The notes under the pieces were generated by a model. It saw nothing but the letters and a program-made list of their open reading frames with translations. It was not told the origin of the DNA and did not search any database. From positions 1 to 5,571 of the forward strand of contig CAMLKQ010000160.1 of NCBI GenBank assembly GCA_946480585.1: a DNA stretch of 5,571 bases, read 5' to 3'. Position numbers and translations under genes: made by a program. Positions 1 to 5,571 of the stretch are shown in pieces. Position 1 is the stretch's first letter; each line of letters opens with the position of its first letter. The stretch is from an uncultured Kangiella sp. (GTDB lineage: Bacteria > Pseudomonadota > Gammaproteobacteria > Enterobacterales > DSM-103792).

Positions 1-1
1 G

Positions 2-220
2 CCGCAGCAAGGCAGCTATGTGCCGTCAGCTCGGCCGCTGCAATGGCTGCTGATCGGGGAACCGGAACCGCGCCGTGTCACGGTCAATGGCAAGCCGTTG
101 CAGCGGATTTCGGCAGCCGCGTTTGCCTCCGGCGAGCCCGGTTGGCTGCTGCAGGGCCGCGGCGTGCAGTTGCAAATGGCTGACAGTCTTCAGCCGATTC
201 ACATTGAGCTCCGGCGCTGA
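2..220 (+). CDS. C-terminal fragment of a probable glycoside hydrolase (GH31 alpha-glucosidase-like)
   Basis: The reading frame is open from the left edge (first full codon at 2) to a TGA at 218-220, giving 72 residues; the start lies outside the window. The visible part has no catalytic residues. It shows short alternating beta-strand-like segments: LQWLLIGEPEPRRVTVNGKP, then a GWLLQG turn, then VQLQMAD and IHIELRR. The PxxVxVNGKxL pattern, followed by a strand with a tryptophan and a final hydrophobic strand, resembles the C-terminal beta-sandwich domain of GH31 alpha-glucosidases/xylosidases. Other glycosidases end in similar sandwiches, so the family is a guess. Lying upstream of a TonB-dependent receptor fits a carbohydrate-utilisation locus, with the enzyme cleaving imported oligosaccharides in the periplasm or cytoplasm. 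It is followed by hairpins rather than running directly into the receptor, so it is probably the end of a separate transcript. Confidence 0.5.
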   Translation, partial: PQQGSYVPSARPLQWLLIGEPEPRRVTVNGKPLQRISAAAFASGEPGWLLQGRGVQLQMADSLQPIHIELRR

Positions 221-223
221 ATG

Positions 224-268
224 ATTGCCGTTGCGCCGGCTTCGGGAATCAGCGGCGCGATTGGTAAT
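224..268 (+). terminator. Hairpin just after the hydrolase stop, possible terminator without a U-tract
   Basis: Arms 224-238 and 253-268 pair over 15 bp with one bulged T (262), and the loop is 14 nt. The core is GCGCCG/CGGCGC. Three pairs are G-U (227-265, 230-261, 232-259), which stay paired only in RNA copied in the + direction, so a + strand RNA role is favoured. The stem begins 4 nt after the hydrolase stop. The following bases are not T-rich, so it may stabilise the mRNA 3' end or work with Rho rather than terminate intrinsically. Confidence 0.45.
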
Positions 269-287
269 TGAATTGCCGTGGCGTCAT

Positions 288-316
288 TGGCGTGCGCCCT
301 TTTGGGGCACACGCCA
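288..316 (+). repeat. Strong inverted repeat (hairpin), function unknown
   Basis: TGGCGTGCGCCC (288-299) pairs with GGGCACACGCCA (305-316): 12 positions with one C-A mismatch (295/309) around a 5-nt TTTTG loop. It is the most stable-looking structure between the hydrolase and the receptor. No T-run follows on either strand, so it is not a standard intrinsic terminator. It could be a second 3'-end processing hairpin for the hydrolase transcript or a single copy of a REP-like element. Confidence 0.5.
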
Positions 317-504
317 CCCAGTGTTCGCTATCCCCTCAGCAACCGAAATTGTGCAGGGCGAAATCCAGCTTTCTCCGGGGCGCACGCTACGAGCGCTAAC
401 TGACTGATTCCAAAGCATTTACCTCCCTTCTGGCTGACGCGTTCCGGACCACTTTGTGCTGATCGCTGAACTGCAATGGTGCAGAGCAATATCGGCTGTT
501 GCAC

Positions 505-518
505 TGAATACGTATTCA
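505..518. promoter_or_regulatory. Palindromic operator, LacI-family type, probably sugar-responsive
   Basis: TGAATACGTATTCA is a perfect 14-bp palindrome with a central CG dinucleotide, the layout typical of LacI/GalR-family repressor sites. Symmetry stops at 504/519. It lies 143 bp before the receptor start codon, in the region where control of the receptor gene is expected. Maltose-type repressors (MalR) of gammaproteobacteria control similar receptor loci, and the possible alpha-glucosidase upstream would suit this, but the regulator is not in the window and the assignment is inference. Confidence 0.6.
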
Positions 519-538
519 ACTTGGTTACCCTCGGTTGC

Positions 539-588
539 AGTGCGGATACCATCGACCCGCACTTCGCAATGGGAACACAGGAAGTGCG
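539..588 (+). promoter_or_regulatory. Leader segment with two mutually exclusive hairpins
   Basis: The segment CCGCACTTC (557-565) can pair in two ways. Upstream, AGTGCGG (539-545) pairs with CCGCACT (557-563), 7 bp with an 11-nt loop. Downstream, CGCACTTC (558-565) pairs with GAAGTGCG (581-588), 8 perfect bp with a 15-nt loop. Only one can form at a time. No U-run follows the second stem, so a classical attenuator is not supported, and the second stem ends 73 nt before the start codon, so it does not mask the ribosome site directly. Confidence 0.35.
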
Positions 589-647
589 CTTGAGCCCGCG
601 CGTTTGCAGACTGTCAGCTGGGCTTGCCGTACAAATGAAAATAATTC

Positions 648-661
648 GAGGGGTGTGGGAG
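648..661 (+). promoter_or_regulatory. Ribosome binding site that fixes the receptor start
   Basis: GAGGGG (648-653) is a good Shine-Dalgarno match with 8 nt before the ATG at 662. It supports this start over in-frame ATGs at 476 and 635. Starting at 476 would add 62 residues with no family likeness ahead of an otherwise normal signal peptide and would translate through the operator. Confidence 0.75.
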
Positions 662-3643
662 ATGGTGCAATTCAAGCGAAGCATTCTGAGCTTGGCGTTG
701 GCGTCTGCGTTGCAGTCGGTCAGTGCCGGTGCATACGCTCAGGATGCCGAAGAGCAAGCGCAAGCCGAGCAGCCGGCCGATCAGCAAGAAAAGAAAGAAG
801 GGGCGGTCCGCCTCGAGGTGTACGGTGTTCGCGGTGGTATCGAAAAAGCGATCGACACCAAGCGGGAAGCCGATGTGATTGCCGATGTGGTTGATGCCGG
901 TGCGCTCAATTCGCTGCCGGATCAATCGATCGCCGACGCGCTCGGTCGCATTCCGGGTGTCACCACCATTCGCGACTCGGGTCAATCCACCCAGCTGAAT
1001 ATCCGTGGCATGAATGGCGACTTCATTCAGACTACGCTGAATGGCCGCGAACAGGCCACCACCAGCGCCTACACCGAAAGCAGCCGCTGGATGTCGTTCG
1101 ATCAGTATCCGTCGGAACTGATTACCCAGGGCGCGGTATACAAGTCGCCGAAAGCCTCGCACATCGAAGGCGGCGTCGCCGCGACCGTGGAGCTGAAAAC
1201 GGCCAACCCGCTGAAGGCGCAGAAAGAACACAACTTCAACGCCAGTGTCCGCAAGTCGTACAACGATGCTGCAGGTGACATCGGTTCTGACGACGAAGGC
1301 GAACGTCTGAGCCTGTCTTATCAAGGCAAATTCCTCAACGACACGCTGGGTGTTGGCGTTGGTTGGGCGCATCTGAAGCAGCCGAACGTGTTTGAAGGTT
1401 CGCGTGCCGGTGCTGACGGTCAGAACGGCTACGCCGAAGGCGATGTCAACGGCGATGGTGAGAACGAATACTATGCCCGCGCATTCCAATGGCAGGCTGG
1501 CACTGGTAACGACGAGCGCGATGGCTACATGGCCACCATCGTGTTCCAGCCGAACGATTCATTGAAGGCCTCGCTTGATTACTTCAAGTCGAAGTTTGAA
1601 TCGGAAGATTTCCGCCACGGCATCACGGTCGGTGGCTTGAACAACCTCAACACCTATGCGCTCAGCTCACCGTCAGTCAGTGGCGGCGTGATGACCGGCG
1701 GCACCGTCTCGCTGACCGAACCGCGCACACCGTGGGACGGCAGCCCGTGGTTCGAAACCCGAACCGAAGATCAGTCGACTGAAGCCGATTCAGACGCCAT
1801 CGGTTTGAATGTTGAATGGGCGGTCAGTGACCGTGCCGTGCTGACCTTTGATATCTCGCACAGCGAAGGCGTCAAGACCCGCAAGGACCGCTTGGCATCG
1901 CTGCACGCCTATGAGTTTGGTACCGCGACCGGCAACTTGAATGGCGATACGGTCACCGGCCCGACCTGGCAAGAGTTGAGCGGCCAGGCGGCGACCTATC
2001 TCGGCAACGGTGATGGCACTCCGGCAATTGCCTTCAACACCGATTTCACCAACCTCGATTACATGCGCCTGTCGCGCTACGAGGAATATCCGCACAAGTA
2101 CACCGACGAGCTCGATGCCTACAAGGTGGACTTCAAGCTTGAAGTCAATTGGGGCATGGTGACATCGCTGGAGATGGGCGCCCGCTACGCTGATCGCGTA
2201 TTTGATTCGCGTCGTGGCACCTTCCTGTACGGCAGCCGCGATGGCCAGTACAACTACGTTGATGGCGACGGCAATTGGCAGTCGTACTGCGCCGACAACC
2301 TGACCATTCCGGCGCTGGCGTGCATGCCGCAATCGGTTGATGGTTTCGTCAGCATTGGCTCGGTTGCCGGTGCCCCGGACCACCTCGTTGTCGATCTGGA
2401 TGGCATTGCCGATTCGATTTTCGGCCCGGGCAATTACACCGGTCGTCAAGTGTTCAGCCGTGACTGGACCTTCGTCGAGTCAGGTGGCTTGCAGGAGAAA
2501 ACCACGGCGGCCTACCTGATGGCGAATATCGACACCGAATGGGGCGATACCCGTGTTCGCGGTAACGTCGGTGTTCGTGTGATTGAAACCGATATCAAGG
2601 CCATGGGTGTGCAGAACGTCGGCTATGACGAAAATGGTGAAGGCCTCGGCACGCCGATTGTTGATGACATGGGCTTCGAGCAGGACAACTACGCCTACGT
2701 CAAATACGGTCCGGAATACACCGATACCTTGCCGTCACTGAACCTGTCGTTTGAGCTGACCGAGAAAGACGTGCTGCGTTTTGCCGCTGCCAAGGTCATG
2801 GGCCGTCCGCCGGCTGGTCAGTTGAAAGGTGGCGCCGGTTCGTGGAACGGCTCCAGCGTTGACGAAAACGGTGATCCGGTTACCCTCTACAACGTCTGGA
2901 CCAAGGGCTCGCCGTATCTCGATCCGTTCCGTGCAACCCAGATCGATCTGTCGTATGAGCGCTACTTCGAAGACGGTGGCGCGGCGACCGTGGCGGTGTT
3001 CTGGAAGGATATCGAAAGTCTGGTGCAGAAGAATTTTTACGCTGACACCTACGATCCGATCACCAATCCGGATGGCAACGCCGAACTGTTTGCTGCCCTG
3101 GGTCTGGAAGTGCCGGCCGGTCAGATTGCTGGTGCCTACGAGACTTATGTCAACAGCGAGAAAGGCGGTTACATTCGCGGTGTCGAGCTGGCGTTCACCG
3201 ATACCTTCAGCAATCTGCCGGGCGTGTTCTCCGGTCTGGGTCTGACGGCTAGCTACTCCTATACGGAAAGTGAAGCGGAGATCTCGGGCGGTGGCTTGTT
3301 CGCCGGTCAGGATCTGCCGATTCCGGGCTTGTCGGAAGATGTCTGGAGCGCCACGGTGTTCTGGGATATTGGCGGCTTCAGTGCGCACGTCAATACCCGT
3401 TATCGCAGCGACTACATTTTCAACATGAACATTCCGGGCAGCTCGACGCCGGCCAAAGGCAAGGATTACACGACAGTGGATGCCCAGATGTCGTACACCT
3501 TTGACAATGGCGTGGCGGTGGTCTTGCAAGGCAACAACCTGACCGATGAGCCGAGCATTGCTTCGTATGGTGTAGATGCGGCACTGGGTGAGTACCGGAC
3601 CTTTGGTCGGCAGTACTTCCTCGGTGTGAACTACAAGTACTGA
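662..3643 (+). CDS. TonB-dependent outer-membrane receptor, Xanthomonas/Caulobacter type
   Basis: This 993-residue protein is an energised outer-membrane importer: TonB-ExbB-ExbD drives substrate through a plugged 22-strand barrel. Residues 1-26 form a signal peptide (K5-R6, a hydrophobic core, cleavage expected after AYA). A Gln/Glu-rich linker covers about 27-48, then a TonB-box-like LEVYGVRG (51-58). The plug (about 60-185) carries family hallmarks: LPDQSIADALGRIPGV (85-100), NIRGMN (113-118), LNGRE (126-130) and EGGVAATVELKT (169-180). The rest is barrel, rich in alternating strands, ending in the aromatic strand YFLGVNYKY. Length and the R-G/PD/PGV pattern fit the TonB-Xanth-Caul group, often tied to oligosaccharide uptake in Proteobacteria. 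The only cysteines seen are 543 and 554. Neighbours (possible glycosidase, operator palindrome, halogenase) favour a sugar substrate, but specificity cannot be read and siderophore-type cargo is not excluded. Start chosen by RBS and signal peptide. Confidence 0.93.
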   Translation: MVQFKRSILSLALASALQSVSAGAYAQDAEEQAQAEQPADQQEKKEGAVRLEVYGVRGGIEKAIDTKREADVIADVVDAGALNSLPDQSIADALGRIPGVTTIRDSGQSTQLNIRGMNGDFIQTTLNGREQATTSAYTESSRWMSFDQYPSELITQGAVYKSPKASHIEGGVAATVELKTANPLKAQKEHNFNASVRKSYNDAAGDIGSDDEGERLSLSYQGKFLNDTLGVGVGWAHLKQPNVFEGSRAGADGQNGYAEGDVNGDGENEYYARAFQWQAGTGNDERDGYMATIVFQPNDSLKASLDYFKSKFESEDFRHGITVGGLNNLNTYALSSPSVSGGVMTGGTVSLTEPRTPWDGSPWFETRTEDQSTEADSDAIGLNVEWAVSDRAVLTFDISHSEGVKTRKDRLASLHAYEFGTATGNLNGDTVTGPTWQELSGQAATYLGNGDGTPAIAFNTDFTNLDYMRLSRYEEYPHKYTDELDAYKVDFKLEVNWGMVTSLEMGARYADRVFDSRRGTFLYGSRDGQYNYVDGDGNWQSYCADNLTIPALACMPQSVDGFVSIGSVAGAPDHLVVDLDGIADSIFGPGNYTGRQVFSRDWTFVESGGLQEKTTAAYLMANIDTEWGDTRVRGNVGVRVIETDIKAMGVQNVGYDENGEGLGTPIVDDMGFEQDNYAYVKYGPEYTDTLPSLNLSFELTEKDVLRFAAAKVMGRPPAGQLKGGAGSWNGSSVDENGDPVTLYNVWTKGSPYLDPFRATQIDLSYERYFEDGGAATVAVFWKDIESLVQKNFYADTYDPITNPDGNAELFAALGLEVPAGQIAGAYETYVNSEKGGYIRGVELAFTDTFSNLPGVFSGLGLTASYSYTESEAEISGGGLFAGQDLPIPGLSEDVWSATVFWDIGGFSAHVNTRYRSDYIFNMNIPGSSTPAKGKDYTTVDAQMSYTFDNGVAVVLQGNNLTDEPSIASYGVDAALGEYRTFGRQYFLGVNYKY

Positions 3644-3685
3644 GTGTGATGCACTTCCTGATGTTCGGGAAGCTGGCATAAAGAG

Positions 3686-3726
3686 ACCGCCCGTCGAGCC
3701 TTGGCTTGCCGGGCGGTTTTCGTTTG
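3686..3726 (+). terminator. Intrinsic terminator after the receptor gene
   Basis: ACCGCCCG (3686-3693) pairs perfectly with CGGGCGGT (3710-3717). The inner bases continue the stem after one mismatch: CGAGC (3695-3699) with GCTTG (3704-3708), one G-U pair, closed by a CTTG tetraloop. TTTTCGTTTG follows. It begins 42 nt after the receptor stop and ends 27 nt before the next gene, so it should cut most transcripts and let a fraction through to the halogenase gene. Confidence 0.85.
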
Positions 3727-3753
3727 TGGCACGGCCGGAATGAGACAGCACCC

Positions 3754-5298
3754 ATGAATCAAGATGCAAAAGGTAAACATATCGTCATTCTCGGTGGTGG
3801 CACCGCAGGCTGGATGGCTGCCAACTACCTTGCCAAGCATTGGCTGCCGAAGGGATTCGCGATCACCCTGATCGAGTCGCCGGAGATCGGGATTATTGGG
3901 GTCGGTGAGGGCTCGACGCCACCGCTCAAAGAATTTTTGCAGGTGATAGGCGTCACCGAAGCGGACTGGATGGCGGAGTGCAATGCCACCTACAAAGTGG
4001 GCATCTCCTTCAAGAACTGGTCAACCAAACCCGGCTATGAGAGCTACATCCATCCGTTTCTGTGCCAGCCCGATGATTACACCGTGCCGGCGTTTTTCCA
4101 TAACAGCTTTCTGATTCGCAAGGGGGTTGATCTGGAAGGTCATCCGGATCATTTTTTCCTGGCCAGTCACCTGTCCAAGAAGCGCCTGTCGCCAGTTGTA
4201 CCGGAGAATTTTCCGTTCGAAATCAAGTATGGCTATCATTTTGACTCCGGCTTGCTCGGCAAATTCTTAAGCAAGTGGGCGGTCGCCAAAGGTGTCAAGC
4301 ACAAGCAGGCGAAGGTCACCGGTGTGCTGGTCAAGGAAAACGGCTATCTCGGTGCAGTGAAGACCGACAGTGAGGAAGTGATCGAAGCCGATTTGTTTGT
4401 CGACTGCACCGGATTCCGGAGCCAATTGTTGCAACAAACGCTCGGCGTCACGTTCAACAGTTTTGCCGACCGGCTATTCAATGATTCGGCCGTGGTGTTC
4501 CCAACCGAGCAGGAAGCCGATATCGAATGCCAGACCCAGGCGACGGCACTGAAACATGGCTGGGCCTGGAAGATCCCGCTGACCAGCCGCAACGGCAATG
4601 GCTATGTCTACAGCTCCGCGTTCTGTTCGGCCGATGAAGCCGAAACTGAGCTGCGCAGTCATCTCGGCCTGCTGGATTCAGATATCGAGGCTCGCCATCT
4701 GAAAATGAAGGTCGGCCGTGTCGACCAACACTGGTACAAGAATTGTCTGGCGGTCGGTTTGTCGCAGGGCTTTATCGAGCCGCTGGAGGCGACGGCGCTG
4801 GATCTGGTGCAGACCACGCTGGCTCGCTTTGTCGAATTTGTCGAGAAGGGCAACTTCACCGATCAGTACCGCGACGAGTACAACGCGGCGGTCAACACCC
4901 GCTTTGATGCCGTTCGTGACTATATTCATTGTCATTACCGCATCAACAGCCGGACCGATACCGAGTATTGGCGCGCCAACGCGAACAACGAGAACATGTC
5001 GCCCAGTCTGCGCGCCATTCTCAAGACTTGGGTGAGTGGCAATAACATCACCGATGAGTTGGAACGGCAGAAACTGGACGTCTATTTCCCGAACGTGTCC
5101 TGGAATTGTTTGCTGGCCGGCAAAGGGATCTACCCGGACAAGCATCAGCTGCGCGCCGGCAACGAATTGGCGCATCGCTACAAGCTGACCGACATTCGGC
5201 GTTTTATCGAGCGCTGCGCACTGAACTTCCAACCGCACCATCAGGCTTTGGCGGCGCTGCGAACTGCCGAGCCGCCAATGATGCGACGGCTGGCGTGA
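3754..5298 (+). CDS. Flavin-dependent halogenase family protein (tryptophan halogenase family)
   Basis: The 514-residue product belongs to the FADH2-dependent halogenases, soluble enzymes that use O2 and halide to make HOX and pass it through a lysine to an aromatic substrate. Visible motifs: FAD-binding GGGTAG (14-19) with acidic E41 ending the second strand; VGEGSTPPL (50-58); catalytic Lys81 in ATYKVGISF, matching PrnA K79; HPF (100-102), matching PrnA substrate residues H101/F103; DLFVDCTGFRS (213-223); the halogenase signature WAWKIP (270-275, WxWxIP); and PLEAT (343-347), with E345 matching PrnA E346. Length equals the family norm. The C-terminal SW (449-450) and GKGIYP (456-461) are typical. 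These residues suggest a working enzyme. The natural substrate is unknown, since members beside TonB receptors are not clearly tryptophan enzymes. Start at 3754 is chosen because the FAD motif begins 13 residues in and earlier in-frame starts lie inside the terminator. The ribosome site is weak (TGAGA, 3741-3745). Co-transcription by read-through is likely. Confidence 0.92.
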   Translation: MNQDAKGKHIVILGGGTAGWMAANYLAKHWLPKGFAITLIESPEIGIIGVGEGSTPPLKEFLQVIGVTEADWMAECNATYKVGISFKNWSTKPGYESYIHPFLCQPDDYTVPAFFHNSFLIRKGVDLEGHPDHFFLASHLSKKRLSPVVPENFPFEIKYGYHFDSGLLGKFLSKWAVAKGVKHKQAKVTGVLVKENGYLGAVKTDSEEVIEADLFVDCTGFRSQLLQQTLGVTFNSFADRLFNDSAVVFPTEQEADIECQTQATALKHGWAWKIPLTSRNGNGYVYSSAFCSADEAETELRSHLGLLDSDIEARHLKMKVGRVDQHWYKNCLAVGLSQGFIEPLEATALDLVQTTLARFVEFVEKGNFTDQYRDEYNAAVNTRFDAVRDYIHCHYRINSRTDTEYWRANANNENMSPSLRAILKTWVSGNNITDELERQKLDVYFPNVSWNCLLAGKGIYPDKHQLRAGNELAHRYKLTDIRRFIERCALNFQPHHQALAALRTAEPPMMRRLA

Positions 5299-5345
5299 CG
5301 GCGTTGTAACTACACAAGCCTGCGCAAGCACACGCAAGAGCACAC

Positions 5346-5381
5346 AAAAGAAGAGCCCCGCGATGCGGGGCTTTTTCTTGC
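5346..5381. terminator. Bidirectional intrinsic terminator between convergent genes
   Basis: AGCCCCGC (5354-5361) pairs perfectly with GCGGGGCT (5365-5372) around a 3-nt GAT loop. CTTTTTCTT follows on the + strand, and on the minus strand the stem is followed by CTTCTTTTGTG. Both directions therefore have a stem plus T-run. It lies 55 nt after the halogenase stop and 43 nt beyond the stop of the minus-strand gene, so it ends both. Confidence 0.9.
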
Positions 5382-5415
5382 TGGCCGATGCCGGGCAGCG
5401 GCGCTGTCAACGCAA

Positions 5416-5571
5416 TCAGCGTCCGCTCTCGGGAGCTGTCGGCATCAACACCGATAATGCGGGCAGCTGCTCGCGACGACCGGCCCGGACCACCATCGGA
5501 ATGGTCAGCATGGTGCTGGCCACGGCCATCAGCAGCAGCGCGGTGAAGGTTTCGCTGCTGATGATCTGACG
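5416..5571 (-). CDS. C-terminal fragment of a probable cation/proton antiporter (CPA2/Kef-like)
   Basis: Read on the minus strand, the frame is open from the right edge to a TGA at 5416-5418, giving the last 51 residues; the start is outside the window. The visible part is one hydrophobic stretch, starting IISSETFTALLLMAVASTML and continuing TIPMVV, then a basic RAGRRE and a short polar tail. The pattern I-S-x-x-x-F-T-x-L-x-L-M-A-x-x-x-T-x-x-T-x-P resembles the last transmembrane helix of sodium/hydrogen exchangers of the CPA2 (Kef/GerN/NapA-like) family, inner-membrane proteins that swap Na+ or K+ for protons. No cytosolic RCK/TrkA-N nucleotide-binding domain follows, so it would be a short exchanger rather than full-length KefB/C. 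It converges on the halogenase gene, shares the terminator and has no evident functional tie to it. Another polytopic transporter remains possible. Confidence 0.6.
   Translation of the reverse strand, partial: RQIISSETFTALLLMAVASTMLTIPMVVRAGRREQLPALSVLMPTAPESGR

Larger units (their letters stand above)
221..661 (+). promoter_or_regulatory. Intergenic control region and leader of the TonB receptor gene
   Basis: No convincing gene lies in these 441 bp. The left part (221-316) holds two hairpins after the hydrolase stop. The middle (about 320-500) shows nothing I can name. The right part has a palindromic operator at 505-518 and a structured leader. No strong sigma-70 promoter is visible. A weak candidate is CTGAAC (466-471) with AATATC (488-493), which would start transcription near 500 and put the palindrome centre near +11, as in lac O1. 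A second weak candidate is TTGGTT (521-526) with GATACC (545-550). Neither is good enough to annotate separately. Confidence 0.6.

Noticed and set aside
221..271. Sixteen-codon ORF starting directly after the hydrolase stop
   Set aside because: Very short, no own ribosome site, and largely contained in the hairpin sequence.
476..661. Upstream in-frame extension of the receptor gene from the ATG at 476 (also ATG at 635)
   Set aside because: The extra 62 residues show no family likeness, would bury the signal peptide and overlie the operator; the ATG at 662 has a good ribosome site and a clean signal peptide.
614..1489. Long minus-strand open frames opposite the receptor (also 1790-2449 and 2735-3769) and opposite the halogenase (4678-5343)
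   Set aside because: They mirror the codon structure of the well-supported + strand genes and show no recognisable protein features.
3706..3753. TTG at 3706 as an earlier halogenase start
   Set aside because: It lies inside the terminator stem, has no ribosome site and adds 16 residues ahead of a normal N-terminus.
3740..3757. Five-codon mini-ORF whose TGA overlaps the halogenase ATG
   Set aside because: No ribosome site at proper spacing; such overlaps arise easily by chance.
5323..5345. Short imperfect repeats (CGCAAG twice, GCACAC twice) after the halogenase
   Set aside because: Too short and too few to call a repeat element.

Overview
The window looks like a sugar- or glycan-uptake region from a moderately GC-rich, aerobic, Gram-negative gammaproteobacterium (Alteromonadales/Cellvibrionales/Xanthomonadales-like). 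The main evidence is a TonB-dependent receptor of the Xanthomonas/Caulobacter type directly followed by a flavin-dependent halogenase-family gene, a pairing often seen in carbohydrate-utilisation loci of these groups. The organism call is inferred from gene type and arrangement only.

Layout. Positions 1-220 (+) hold the last 72 codons of a gene whose C-terminus resembles the terminal beta-sandwich of a glycoside hydrolase, best guess GH31 alpha-glucosidase type. Positions 221-661 are a gene-free control region of about 440 bp. It carries two strong hairpins just after the hydrolase stop, a perfect 14-bp palindrome with a central CG (505-518) that looks like a LacI-family operator, and a leader with two mutually exclusive hairpins. 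Positions 662-3643 (+) encode a 993-residue outer-membrane receptor with signal peptide, plug and barrel. A strong intrinsic terminator (3686-3726) follows. Only 27 bp later a 514-residue halogenase-family flavoprotein starts (3754-5298, +) with its diagnostic residues intact. A bidirectional terminator (5346-5381) separates it from the C-terminal end of a convergent gene on the minus strand (5416-5571), probably a cation/proton antiporter.

How they may work together. The receptor would import an oligosaccharide-like substrate across the outer membrane using TonB energy, and the upstream enzyme would hydrolyse it. The palindrome would let a sugar-responsive repressor control the receptor. The halogenase probably shares the receptor's transcript at reduced level through terminator read-through. 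Its substrate, and why halogenases accompany these receptors, cannot be read from the sequence. That is the most interesting open question here. I see no mobile element, CRISPR array, tRNA or rRNA.
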